A stretch of 57,504 bases of DNA from Cryomorphaceae bacterium BACL7 MAG-120322-bin74 (GCA_001438205.1 LICG01000008.1:1-57504), one strand, 5' to 3'. Counted from the first letter of the stretch, positions 9,166-17,516 are shown. A program made the numbers and translations. Notes: a model not told the origin generated them from the letters alone.

Positions 9166-10304
9166 GAACTGTAAATATCGAACTGCTGCCACATACAGTC
9201 CAAATCGCCATTTTGAAATGCAATGCGCTGGGTGGCCTTCATCTGGAGGGCTTTGCTAGCCGCTGCGCTAGGAACAATAACCCAAGCGGTCCAACCCGTA
9301 TAGTATTCGCGTAAGTGTGCGCCTATTCTTCCATAGGTCTCTTCCACATCCGTCTCCAAACGACGACCATAAGGTGGATTTAGCACCATCATGCCGCGCT
9401 CTGCAGGAGGTCGACTGTCTTCAAATGCCTCGATTGAAAACGCAATGCGTTCATCCACTAGGGCTGCTGTCGCATTGGTCTTTGCCACATCCACGGCATA
9501 GCGGTCAAAGTCAGAAGCAATGATGGGCATGGATGATTCCGAAATACGCTTCAACGCAGAAGCCTCGATAGTGGCATGCAATTCTTGGTCATAATCAAGC
9601 CAATGCATAAAACCGAAGGACTTTCGATAGATACCCGCCGGTAAACGATCCGCTATAATGGCGGCTTCAATGGCAAACGTCCCAGAACCACACATGGGCA
9701 CATACATGGGGCGATCCCCGCGATAGCCCGTCAAACGGATCAAACCATTGGCCAAAACCTCTGACAAAGGCGCTAAGGTCATTTCTTGGCGGTACCCGCG
9801 CTTATGCAATGAATCGCCAGAAGCGTCCAAGCTCACAGTACAATGACGTTTATTCAAGTGAAGTTCAATACGCACCATGGCGTTTTCCCGATCGACCGTC
9901 GGGCGTTTACCCGTCTTGATACGAAAACGATCTACAATACCATCCTTTACGACTAAAGCCGCATATCCTGTGTGGCTAAAAGCGGGATGACTTCCCGAAG
10001 CGTACACGGCAAACGTCTTATCCGGGTGGAACCATTTCTCCCAAGGGATTTTTTGCACCCCCAATAACAAGTCATCTGGGTTATGAACTTCAATGTATTT
10101 GATGGGCCGCAAGATGCGCGCAGCTGTTCCAAGGCAGAGGTTCGCCTTGTACAGGAAGCCAAGGTCACCCTTAAACTTCACCGCGCGGGTCATGGGTTCT
10201 AAGTCGCGTGCCCCAAGTTTAAGGAGTTCATCACGTAAGACGTCTTCCAAGCCCATGAGCGTCTTGGCGATGAAAACCTCATCGGGTGGGTGGTTATTGG
10301 CCAT
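9162..10304 (-). CDS. THUMP-domain RNA methyltransferase (RlmL/Trm-like)
   Basis: Class I S-adenosylmethionine-dependent RNA methyltransferase of 380 residues. The N-terminal half (MANNHPPDEVFIAKTLMGLE...) is a THUMP-type RNA-binding region. The C-terminal half has MCGSGTFAIEAA (SAM motif I) and the catalytic NPPYGRRL motif IV of N-methyltransferases acting on bases. It resembles the N-terminal half of E. coli RlmL, which methylates a 23S rRNA guanine, but this shorter Bacteroidota form could use another target. The start overlaps the upstream lipoprotein gene by 11 bases and the stop overlaps pfkA by four. Confidence 0.9.
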   Translation of the reverse strand: MANNHPPDEVFIAKTLMGLEDVLRDELLKLGARDLEPMTRAVKFKGDLGFLYKANLCLGTAARILRPIKYIEVHNPDDLLLGVQKIPWEKWFHPDKTFAVYASGSHPAFSHTGYAALVVKDGIVDRFRIKTGKRPTVDRENAMVRIELHLNKRHCTVSLDASGDSLHKRGYRQEMTLAPLSEVLANGLIRLTGYRGDRPMYVPMCGSGTFAIEAAIIADRLPAGIYRKSFGFMHWLDYDQELHATIEASALKRISESSMPIIASDFDRYAVDVAKTNATAALVDERIAFSIEAFEDSRPPAERGMMVLNPPYGRRLETDVEETYGRIGAHLREYYTGWTAWVIVPSAAASKALQMKATQRIAFQNGDLDCMWQQFDIYSS

Positions 10305-10665
10305 TCGGGGGGATTGTTTCAAGGTGGCTGCTAAATGCGGCTTTTCCGGAAGATACGGGAACCTCAACAAAGAGATAGTCTCCAACTAAGGTGTCACCCG
10401 TTTTCAGGAATTCGATCAGGGTATCGTGCGCTTTTACTTTTCCTGCAATCAGCTGAAGTGTGTAGCGGACGGTAGTATCCCGCAATCCACCCACAAGGGT
10501 GTAGTGTACTCTGTAGACACGCTCCGCCCCCAGCTCAACCGTATCCAATTGGGCTGCATATTCAAAGGGCAATAGAGATTGTGTTGCTAAATCCTCCGAA
10601 GTGTTTTCTGGTGCAGTACACGCCAAGACGGATAAGACCATCAGAGAAGAAAGAAATCGACGCAT
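10294..10665 (-). CDS. Hypothetical lipoprotein
   Basis: A 123-residue predicted lipoprotein of unknown function. The signal peptide MRRFLSSLMVLSVLAC ends in an LAC lipobox. The mature part is beta-rich and polar (YRVHYTLVGGLRDTTVRYTLQL...) with no motif I recognise. It is the first gene of a lipoprotein-methyltransferase-pfkA-priA series and overlaps the methyltransferase start. A TACCTTTG promoter box lies 35 bases upstream, and a perfect 16-bp palindrome sits between the box and the start codon. Confidence 0.7.
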   Translation of the reverse strand: MRRFLSSLMVLSVLACTAPENTSEDLATQSLLPFEYAAQLDTVELGAERVYRVHYTLVGGLRDTTVRYTLQLIAGKVKAHDTLIEFLKTGDTLVGDYLFVEVPVSSGKAAFSSHLETIPPNGQ

Positions 10666-10680
10666 TTTATCAAAAAATTA

Positions 10681-10696
10681 GAGGGAACGTTCCCTC
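10681..10696. promoter_or_regulatory. Perfect 16-bp palindrome
   Basis: GAGGGAACGTTCCCTC is its own reverse complement over all 16 bases. It lies in the predicted 5' leader of the minus-strand lipoprotein gene and just behind the divergent tauE promoter. On the minus strand it is followed by TAATTTTTT, so it could act as a repressor operator or as a leader terminator. The palindrome is seen; either role is inference. Confidence 0.55.
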
Positions 10697-10700
10697 CGTC

Positions 10701-10708
10701 CAAAGGTA
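10701..10708 (-). promoter_or_regulatory. TAnnTTTG -7 box, lipoprotein-pfkA-priA group
   Basis: TACCTTTG on the minus strand, 35 bases before the lipoprotein start at 10665. It leaves a leader of about 30 bases that contains the 16-bp palindrome. Confidence 0.6.
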
Positions 10709-10719
10709 CAACCCTCCCC

Positions 10720-10727
10720 TATCTTTG
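10720..10727 (+). promoter_or_regulatory. TAnnTTTG -7 box, TauE/SafE gene
   Basis: TATCTTTG lies six bases before the ATG at 10734 and is divergent from the box at 10701-10708. A transcript starting here would be leaderless or nearly so. Confidence 0.65.
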
Positions 10728-10733
10728 GGGGGC

Positions 10734-11501
10734 ATGAGCACAGAGATGGAGGTACTTTTTTTTGTTGGTGGCCTTGTGGCCGGCATCATCAATACGTTGG
10801 CCGGCAATGGCTCGGCCCTCACCGTGAGTCTGCTGATGTTTGGCGGTATGGATGGGGCTGTAGCCAATGCGACCAACCGCATCGGGGTCATGACACAAAC
10901 GCTGACCAGCGTGCTCAGTCTTCGGCCTTCTCTGCGCAAGCGCTACTTGATGCGCGCAAGTCGTGGCCTTGCCATCCCAACGCTCTTAGGCTCTCTAGCG
11001 GGGGCCTTTTTGGGCATCTCCTTACCGGTCAATGTAATCGAATGGACCCTGGCGTTTGTCATGATGGGCATGGGCGTTACCCTCTTTCTCAAACCTGAAC
11101 GCTGGGGTGGCCCATCGGATGCCAAACGCAGACTTACCCCATGGCAAGCCGGGCTTTGGTTCTTTTTAATCGGGTTTTATGGAGGCTTTGTCCAAATGGG
11201 CATTGGTGTTTTAATGCTCATTGCCCTCGTTTTAGGGGACCGATGGTCGCTGCGCGACGCCAATGTCATCAAGCTCCTCATGGCCTTAATATTGGCTATT
11301 CCAGCTGGATTGCTCTATGTAGTTAGCGATAGGGTAGAGTGGCGGCCCGGGCTCATTATGGCGTTTGGCGCCACCTTAGGCGCCTGGTTTGGTGCCCGCT
11401 ACATTGTTCGCATTCCAAAAGCACAGCCGTATGTGCGCTATCTTTTAATGGCCGTAGTTCTTTTTGGCGCAATCCAAGCCGTCTACAAAGCCATGACCTA
11501 A
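10734..11501 (+). CDS. TauE/SafE-family membrane permease
   Basis: Integral membrane protein of 255 residues in the sulfite exporter TauE/SafE family, whose members move sulfite, organosulfonates or other small anions. The sequence opens with FFVGGLVAGIINTLAGNGSA, the first half of the family's internal repeat. The second half contains FFLIGFYGGFVQMGIGVLML. About eight hydrophobic segments can be counted. The ATG is chosen because a TATCTTTG box precedes it by six bases; longer in-frame versions would run through the promoter. The substrate cannot be inferred. Its stop TAA forms the first bases of the next gene's promoter box. Confidence 0.88.
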   Translation: MSTEMEVLFFVGGLVAGIINTLAGNGSALTVSLLMFGGMDGAVANATNRIGVMTQTLTSVLSLRPSLRKRYLMRASRGLAIPTLLGSLAGAFLGISLPVNVIEWTLAFVMMGMGVTLFLKPERWGGPSDAKRRLTPWQAGLWFFLIGFYGGFVQMGIGVLMLIALVLGDRWSLRDANVIKLLMALILAIPAGLLYVVSDRVEWRPGLIMAFGATLGAWFGARYIVRIPKAQPYVRYLLMAVVLFGAIQAVYKAMT

Positions 11502-11506
11502 CTTTG
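11499..11506 (+). promoter_or_regulatory. TAnnTTTG -7 box, ZIP-like gene
   Basis: TAACTTTG lies four bases before the ATG at 11511. Its TAA is also the stop codon of the upstream transporter gene, so coding and promoter signals share bases. Confidence 0.6.
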
Positions 11507-11510
11507 CGGC

Positions 11511-12224
11511 ATGTCCACAACACTTCTGGCACTTTTCCTTTTAATGCTTCCTATTGGCCTAGGAGGCCTTGCGGGTTTTCGCTCTATTCCAACCGGGTGG
11601 TTAGCCCGCAGTAATGCTTTTTCTGGCGCATTCCTCTTCGCGGTCACCGTATTCCTATGGATACCAGAGTTAGCACATGTTGAGCATGACCGAGGTTTAC
11701 CCTGGGGTATTTGGATTGTATTGGGGTACTTCTTGCAATTTGCGTTAGACAGTCGATCTAAAGGATTGGAACATGGACATATCCATCACCATGACCCCAA
11801 TCCTTGGCCTGCCTACCTCGGACTTCTTATCCACTCTGTTGTGGAAGGGATCCCCATGCTGCGCTTACGCGAATCAGAGCAACTTGCTTTTGCCTTATCG
11901 CTGGGGGTACACAATTTACCTATTGCGGCACTTTTGGCATTTTGGCTACGTCAGTGTGGTATTTCCTTTCGTCATACTATTTTAGCCCTGCTCGGCATGA
12001 GCCTTGCTGCGCCTCTTGGTGCCGGCGTCGGTGTTTTATTGCCCCTTGATATGCCAGGGATGGAAGGATTTATTGGCGGATTGGTCGTCGGCATCTTTTT
12101 ACATGTCTCTAGTACCATTTTGTTTGAACTTCAAAAAGACCACCGAATCCCCTCTACCCTGTGGTTCATCGTTATTTTGGGCCTCTTGTCCGGGTACGGC
12201 TTGTCACACTTCATTCATCATTAA
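11511..12224 (+). CDS. ZIP-family metal transporter, divergent
   Basis: Predicted eight-helix divalent metal transporter of the ZIP family, 237 residues. The signature in the fourth helix region is HSVVEGIP. The fifth helix region has HNLPIAALLA, keeping the His but lacking the Glu of the usual HxxPEG. A histidine-rich loop (EHGHIHHHDP) precedes the first signature, as in many ZIP proteins. Zinc, iron or manganese uptake is plausible, but the lost Glu makes the metal and even transport activity uncertain. It sits between a TauE/SafE permease and a thiol peroxidase in the same direction. Confidence 0.78.
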   Translation: MSTTLLALFLLMLPIGLGGLAGFRSIPTGWLARSNAFSGAFLFAVTVFLWIPELAHVEHDRGLPWGIWIVLGYFLQFALDSRSKGLEHGHIHHHDPNPWPAYLGLLIHSVVEGIPMLRLRESEQLAFALSLGVHNLPIAALLAFWLRQCGISFRHTILALLGMSLAAPLGAGVGVLLPLDMPGMEGFIGGLVVGIFLHVSSTILFELQKDHRIPSTLWFIVILGLLSGYGLSHFIHH

Positions 12225-12234
12225 ATCACTTCAT

Positions 12235-12732
12235 ATGGCACAGATCACCCTAGGAGGCACTCCTTGCTCAACCATTGGCAACCTCCCTGTCGTAGACAGC
12301 ACCGCTCCTGCTTTTACTTTATCTAAGCAAGACTTGAGCACCGCTTCCTTGCATGATTTTGCAGGAAAAAAGGTTGTTTTAAACATCTTCCCCTCTATCG
12401 AAACAGGGGTTTGTCAAAAAAGTGTCCGGGCATTCCATGAAAAACTCAATGGGATGGACGGCGTTCAGTTGCTCAACATCAGCATGGACCTACCCTTTGC
12501 CGGTGCACGTTTCTGTGGCGCTGAAGGGTTAGAAAATGTAACCTTTCTATCCGCTTTCCGCGCACCCTCGTTTGGGGCGGATTATGGTGTCACGTTTGCC
12601 GACAGCAAATTTGCGGGTCTATTTAGCAGAAGCGTGGTGGTCATCAATGAAGTTGGTCAGATCATCCACACGGAGCAAGTAGTTGAAACGGGACATGAGC
12701 CCAATTATGAAGTGGTTCTTGGGCTGCTATAG
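12235..12732 (+). CDS. tpx: Thiol peroxidase (atypical 2-Cys peroxiredoxin)
   Basis: Thioredoxin-dependent lipid and hydrogen peroxide reductase of 165 residues. The peroxidatic Cys60 lies in PSIETGVCQKSVR and the resolving Cys94 in DLPFAGARFCGAEG, almost the spacing of E. coli Tpx. The start MAQITLGGTPCSTIGNLP is the typical family N-terminus and lies 10 bases after the ZIP-like gene stop. No separate -7 box is visible, so it is probably read from the upstream promoter. A strong hairpin terminator follows. Confidence 0.96.
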   Translation: MAQITLGGTPCSTIGNLPVVDSTAPAFTLSKQDLSTASLHDFAGKKVVLNIFPSIETGVCQKSVRAFHEKLNGMDGVQLLNISMDLPFAGARFCGAEGLENVTFLSAFRAPSFGADYGVTFADSKFAGLFSRSVVVINEVGQIIHTEQVVETGHEPNYEVVLGLL

Positions 12733-12750
12733 TCTTGCATAAAAGCCCTG

Positions 12751-12782
12751 AAAAAAGCCCGCATGCTGCGGGCTTTTTTTTG
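12751..12782. terminator. Bidirectional intrinsic terminator
   Basis: Stem GCCCGCA / TGCGGGC with a TGC loop is flanked by six A on the left and eight T on the right. It can therefore stop transcription from tpx on the plus strand and from the esterase gene on the minus strand, which converge here. Confidence 0.85.
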
Positions 12783-12791
12783 GGGTTTTGT

Positions 12792-13976
12792 TTACGGCTG
12801 ACTAGATAGCCATTCAAAGGCGGAAGGAAAGCGTTTTTTCCATGCCACCTCGCTGTGGTCCGCCTTGCTGTCTAACACCCATTTGAAGGCGTGTTCAGTA
12901 CCTGGATACCCAAGGTCGCTCAAGGTGTTTTTTAAGCGATCTATCCCGGGCTGCAGCTGGGCATCTAAGCCAATGCCCCCATTGTCCATATAAAAATGGC
13001 CATCTGGAAACGGAGCGCCACGCTCTTTCCACGGAGTGATGGCATCTACTACCAGTCCGTTGCCCGTTTCTACGAACACCGCAGGGGAAAAAGACAGGGC
13101 TCCATCAAAAACCCTAGGATATTCTGTCAATAGCCGAAAAGCCAAGACTCCGCCCATACTAGAACCAGCAAAAAACACCCTACTCTTCTCGGATATATTT
13201 CCTTCCGCCTCAATGTAGGGTAAGACCGTATGGACCAGGTAGTCTGTATATGCCTCTCCCAATGTGCCGGGTCCATATTCTAGACGTCTCCGGTTGCCAC
13301 TTTCGGTAGCACAGTCCAATGCAACCACTATGGTGGGGGGGATTTTGCCTTGTTTCATCAAAGTCAAAATGGCCTCATCTACCGCCCAGTCGACCCCAAA
13401 GGTGCTCGTGGACGGATCAATGCAATTTTGGCCATCCGACATGAGCAAGAGGTCCATAGGACCATCCAACTTTACCCGTGCCAAATCAACCGGGGTCCAT
13501 ACCCACATTCGACGAGAAGGGATGATACCCTTGGGATCCGCGGGCGACATAGTCAAGGTGAGGTGGCCACTGACTTGGCCAATATTGACCCGTTTTGCGG
13601 GGCCAAAGGACACCGCATGCACGGTCGTATCCATGTCTTGCCATCCGCCCAAATCACGGAAGGCCAACCCTTCTTGAAGTTTCGCTTCAAAATCCCAAGT
13701 GCCTAGGGTGAATTTATAGGCAAAAGCTGAGTCCTTAGGTGCAAATTGAAGGGCCCATGTATTTGGGTCGGTGGCATCGCGTTGCATAGCCAAACCGCGA
13801 CCGTTCCAACCTCCCAATTCAGAAGAACTGCCTGTCACAAAAACGGTATCCGTTAGAGGTAAAGGTTCTTCCGTCATCAGGGCAATGCGTGTTTGCCCCT
13901 GGGTATCCGAGGAATTGCATGCGACCACCAGCACCATAGACAGGCCCCCTACTAGCCAAATGAACCTGGACATCAT
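12792..13976 (-). CDS. Lipoprotein esterase with N-terminal CBM20-like domain
   Basis: A 394-residue predicted lipoprotein (MMSRFIWLVGGLSMVLVVAC). The N-terminal part (VFVTGSSSELGGWNG, then YKFTLGTWDFE) resembles a starch-binding CBM20 domain. The C-terminal part is an alpha/beta hydrolase of the esterase D / enterochelin-esterase type, with nucleophile motif GSSMGG and a final histidine in the segment KADHSEVAWKKRF. The substrate is unknown; sugar esters or siderophore-like esters are possible. It is the last gene of sixA-ppk1-ppx-esterase and its ATG overlaps the ppx stop as ATGA, so it is probably made together with polyphosphate enzymes although it acts outside the cytoplasm. Confidence 0.82.
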   Translation of the reverse strand: MMSRFIWLVGGLSMVLVVACNSSDTQGQTRIALMTEEPLPLTDTVFVTGSSSELGGWNGRGLAMQRDATDPNTWALQFAPKDSAFAYKFTLGTWDFEAKLQEGLAFRDLGGWQDMDTTVHAVSFGPAKRVNIGQVSGHLTLTMSPADPKGIIPSRRMWVWTPVDLARVKLDGPMDLLLMSDGQNCIDPSTSTFGVDWAVDEAILTLMKQGKIPPTIVVALDCATESGNRRRLEYGPGTLGEAYTDYLVHTVLPYIEAEGNISEKSRVFFAGSSMGGVLAFRLLTEYPRVFDGALSFSPAVFVETGNGLVVDAITPWKERGAPFPDGHFYMDNGGIGLDAQLQPGIDRLKNTLSDLGYPGTEHAFKWVLDSKADHSEVAWKKRFPSAFEWLSSQP

Positions 13977-14878
13977 AGGATTTTCTCTTTATAAAGTTGA
14001 TGGTACAGATCCCGAACTACGCCATCGGCCAGACCAATCTTTGGCACATAAATCCAGGTGGCCCCTGCCCATTTCATGGCTTGTCGATATACCTGTAATG
14101 CGGGCACAATGACATCGGCTCGGTCAAGATTCAAGCCTATTTCGGTGATGCGTTCATCAGGCGTAAGGGCTTCAATCTGCTTGCTTAATCGATCTAAGAA
14201 TTGGCGCGAAAGTGGCTCACTAATAGGTCGTTCACTTAATTTGTGGGCCTTATTGATATTACCTCCTGAACCTACCAAGGCAATTTTTCCTCTACGCAGT
14301 CCTGCACACTCCTCCACCCAGGCCTGCATGGTCGCCCACTCGCGCTGGCTATCCACATGGCTCAAACTACGGACTGTTCCGATGGGGAATGAACGGGCCT
14401 CTCCCGCCTGCCCAGCATGAAAAAAGGTCAATTCCGTCGAGCCACCTCCCACATCCATAAAGAGCAAATTCTCCTCTTTAGGCTGGATTTTATCAAATAA
14501 TTTTGCATTGAAGATCAGCCGTGCTTCCTCTTCCCCCTCAATGATGTCAATCTGAATACCCGTTGCACGGCGAATCTTCCGAACCCAACGGGCAGCATTC
14601 TTTGCTTCGCGCATGGCGCTCGTAGCACAAGCGCGATGTGCCTCTACCCCATTGACCTTCATGATGGCGGCAAAGGCCCGAAAGGACTCCACAAGTCTTT
14701 CACCGGTCTCTTTGCTAATCTTCCCTGTTTTAAAAACATCTTCACCCAAGCGCACAGGCAATCGGGTCATGGAGACCTTTTTATAGTGCGTAAGTTCTGG
14801 AGTGGGAATAACGTTGCTAATAAGCAAGCGCAAAGAGTTTGACCCAATATCTATCGCAGCAATTTTAATGAGTTTCAT
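13973..14878 (-). CDS. ppx: Exopolyphosphatase / GppA-type phosphatase
   Basis: Actin-fold phosphatase of the Ppx/GppA family, 301 residues, which trims inorganic polyphosphate or pppGpp. The ATPase-like motifs AAIDIGSNSLRLLI and FMDVGGGSTEL and the catalytic-site EGEEEARLIF are present. It lacks the C-terminal HD-like extension of longer Ppx proteins, as in other short family members. The gene overlaps ppk1 upstream by four bases and the esterase downstream by four (both ATGA), indicating a translationally coupled unit for polyphosphate turnover. The choice between polyP and pppGpp cannot be settled from sequence, but the neighbour favours polyP. Confidence 0.92.
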   Translation of the reverse strand: MKLIKIAAIDIGSNSLRLLISNVIPTPELTHYKKVSMTRLPVRLGEDVFKTGKISKETGERLVESFRAFAAIMKVNGVEAHRACATSAMREAKNAARWVRKIRRATGIQIDIIEGEEEARLIFNAKLFDKIQPKEENLLFMDVGGGSTELTFFHAGQAGEARSFPIGTVRSLSHVDSQREWATMQAWVEECAGLRRGKIALVGSGGNINKAHKLSERPISEPLSRQFLDRLSKQIEALTPDERITEIGLNLDRADVIVPALQVYRQAMKWAGATWIYVPKIGLADGVVRDLYHQLYKEKIL

Positions 14879-16956
14879 ATACGTCCACCGAATTTGAGTT
14901 GCTGCTGAACATATTGATAAAGTTCTACTTGACTGCGCACCTTTCTGCCGGGAATCTTTCGGTATGCATTGGGGTCTTCCCCTTGCAGGACACGGGCTTT
15001 TACATTATCCTTCCAAATGCAGTCCAAATGGTCCAATATCTGTCGTTGAACCTGTGTGCAATAGATAGGCGTACCCACTTCGACCCGTAGATCAAGATTT
15101 CGAGACATGAGGTCAAAAGAAGCGACATACATGTGCCAGTTTCCATCATTAGAAAAGGCATAGACACGGTTGTGCTCTAAGAATCGATCCACGACGGAAA
15201 TGATGTGTATGTTTTCACTTAAGCCTTTTACGCCCGGTTTAACACAGCATACCCCACGGACAATCAGTTTAATCATTACCCCAGCTTGGCTTGCTTCATA
15301 GAGTTTCTGTCCCATGTCGTAACTGGACAGGCTGTTGAATTTCATCCAAATCTCCGCCTTCTTGCCCGCTTTTGCATGCGCAATCTCTTGGTCAATGCAT
15401 CGGAGCAGTCCTTTTCGGGTAAAATGTGGACTCACAAGTAAGTGCTTGTATTTCTGCACGCGATAGGGTTCTGCCAAGAATTGGAAGACCTTTTGCACCT
15501 CTTTGTTGATGCGTTTATCCGCGGTAAAGAGAAAATAATCAGTGTACACCTTTGCAGTCTCTTCATGAAAATTACCGGTACCGATAACGGAAAATAGTTC
15601 GCGGCCTTTGCCATTTTGACGGACCACGCTAATGATTTTACTGTGGACTTTCAGCCCTTCCACACCCGTTTGCACTTCGATGCCCTCTTTGCGCATTTTT
15701 TCGAGGTAGTGAATGTTGTTTTGCTCATCAAAACGGGCCTGCAGTTCAATCACCACTTGCACCTTTTTTCCATTCTTTGCGGCATTGATTAAGGCAGAAA
15801 TAATTCGGGACTGAGATGCCAACCGATAGAGCGTAATCGAGATAGACTCCACATGAGGATCCATCGCAGATTCACGCAAAAAGCGAATCACATAAGAAAA
15901 GGTATGATAAGGGGTATAGATCAGAATGTCTTTTTGACGAATAACCTGTAGCAGCGAGCGCTCCAAATCCAGTTCAGGGTGCATGATAGGAGGCAGCTGC
16001 GGATGTTCCAAATGGGGGCCGCCAACATTGGGGAAACGCATGAGGTCTCGCTTATTGTGATAGCGACCTCCTGGATTCAAGGCATCGGTGTCCTCAAACC
16101 CAATCCGCTGGACCAACTCCGTCAAAAAAGATGCGGGCATATCCGCATCATAGGCCATGCGCACCGGATCCCCGGCCAATCGGTCTTCGAGCCCGCGCCG
16201 AATGCGATCCAGCATTGTTTTGGACACATCATGGTGGTCCATGTCCAACTCTGCATCCCGCGATATTTTAAAGGCATGGGCCTCAATCTTGTCCGCGGGA
16301 AAAATGAAATAAGCATAGCGCAAATTGTAGCGCAATACATCATCCAAATACATCAAGTAGTTCTTGCCATATTTGGGCAAGGCAACAAAGCGCCCATGCA
16401 AATCGGTGGGGACTTCAATCAAGGACTGCACCATTTTGGTTTTTCCCTCTGAGTGCAGCTGGATGGCCAGATAAATCGAACCGTCATTCAGTTCCGGAAA
16501 AGCTGCGTTATCCCGTAAGATCATTGTGAATACGGAGGGACTGATTTTTTCGATATAGTACTTCCGAACAAATTCCTCTTGACCTTTGGTTAACTGCTCT
16601 TCTGTGATTAAAGCAATTCCCTCAGCCTCAAGCGCCACCATAAGGTCTTCATAAATTTTTTCGACTTGGCTATTCTGCAAATGCACCGCATCCTGAATGG
16701 CCTGCATCAGGTCTTGTGGCGTCCAACCGCCAAGTTGTTCTATGACCTTCTTCTGATTGGACAATTTATCTAGTCGCTGAATACTTGCATAGCGGACACG
16801 GAAAAACTCATCCAGATTATTGGAGAATATGCCTAAAAACCTAACCCTTTCTATGAGCGGATTGCGCTTATCCTGTGCTTCTTGGAGCACACGGGCATTG
16901 AAGTGCAACCAACTTAAATCGCGATTGACAAAACGTTCACGTGCTCCGCGCATCAT
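14875..16956 (-). CDS. ppk1: Polyphosphate kinase 1
   Basis: Reversibly transfers the gamma phosphate of ATP to growing polyphosphate. The 693-residue product has the N-terminal FVNRDLSWLHFNARVL, then the two phospholipase-D-like halves. The autophosphorylated histidine is expected at His438 in LKVHSKII, close to E. coli His435. GTGNFHEETAKVYTDY follows, and the second active-site histidine is His595 in RFLEHNRVYAF. It lies between sixA and ppx with four-base ATGA overlaps on both sides. Synthesis and degradation genes in one coupled unit suggest that the balance is set after translation. Confidence 0.97.
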   Translation of the reverse strand: MMRGARERFVNRDLSWLHFNARVLQEAQDKRNPLIERVRFLGIFSNNLDEFFRVRYASIQRLDKLSNQKKVIEQLGGWTPQDLMQAIQDAVHLQNSQVEKIYEDLMVALEAEGIALITEEQLTKGQEEFVRKYYIEKISPSVFTMILRDNAAFPELNDGSIYLAIQLHSEGKTKMVQSLIEVPTDLHGRFVALPKYGKNYLMYLDDVLRYNLRYAYFIFPADKIEAHAFKISRDAELDMDHHDVSKTMLDRIRRGLEDRLAGDPVRMAYDADMPASFLTELVQRIGFEDTDALNPGGRYHNKRDLMRFPNVGGPHLEHPQLPPIMHPELDLERSLLQVIRQKDILIYTPYHTFSYVIRFLRESAMDPHVESISITLYRLASQSRIISALINAAKNGKKVQVVIELQARFDEQNNIHYLEKMRKEGIEVQTGVEGLKVHSKIISVVRQNGKGRELFSVIGTGNFHEETAKVYTDYFLFTADKRINKEVQKVFQFLAEPYRVQKYKHLLVSPHFTRKGLLRCIDQEIAHAKAGKKAEIWMKFNSLSSYDMGQKLYEASQAGVMIKLIVRGVCCVKPGVKGLSENIHIISVVDRFLEHNRVYAFSNDGNWHMYVASFDLMSRNLDLRVEVGTPIYCTQVQRQILDHLDCIWKDNVKARVLQGEDPNAYRKIPGRKVRSQVELYQYVQQQLKFGGRI

Positions 16957-17462
16957 GGTGATTCGGTTTTATTCTTAAGGTTCTTGGGGAAGTCAAAGAA
17001 GCGCAATTCCGCTTCAAATTCCAAGTTGGCCCACTCATTCATCTTAAAATCCAGGCCCACCATTCCTGTTGTGGGAATATTTGCCACCTGGTGAGAAATA
17101 CAACGGTTCAAAAAATCCGTGTGACATGGATTGTGGCCAAAGACCATCACTTGATCTACCGATGCTGGAAGCCCTCTCAATTCATGCAAGAGCTCCTCTT
17201 TAGAAATACCATACAAAGACGGGCGCACTTGGATGGCTTCTAAGGACAACGCCATATTACGCGCAAAAATGATCGCGGTATGGTACGCACGTGTGGCAGG
17301 GCTGCTCAGGATTAATGGCTCGCTTTGATTCGTGGAAGCAAACCAAGTAGACATGACATGCGCATCACGGATACCACGTCCTTTGAGTGGCCTGTCCTTG
17401 TCTGTGAGATGTGGATGATCCCACGATGATTTGGCGTGACGGACCAGGTAAACCGTTTTCAT
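16953..17462 (-). CDS. sixA: SixA-like histidine phosphatase
   Basis: Histidine phosphatase superfamily protein of 169 residues, closest in form to SixA, which removes phosphate from phosphohistidine in signalling proteins. The catalytic RHG-type motif is VYLVRHAKSSWDHP near the N-terminus, and the second active-site His lies in MVFGHNPCHTDFL. It is the first gene of the sixA-ppk1-ppx-esterase unit and its stop overlaps the ppk1 start as ATGA. As PPK1 works through a phosphohistidine intermediate, the pairing may be functional, but that is inference. A 54-base gap separates it from mazG, without a clear promoter box. Confidence 0.88.
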   Translation of the reverse strand: MKTVYLVRHAKSSWDHPHLTDKDRPLKGRGIRDAHVMSTWFASTNQSEPLILSSPATRAYHTAIIFARNMALSLEAIQVRPSLYGISKEELLHELRGLPASVDQVMVFGHNPCHTDFLNRCISHQVANIPTTGMVGLDFKMNEWANLEFEAELRFFDFPKNLKNKTESP

Positions 17463-17516
17463 AGAGCAGGAATAAAAGGCATAATCGATATGCTTCGGAT
17501 GAATGTAACGTTTAAT

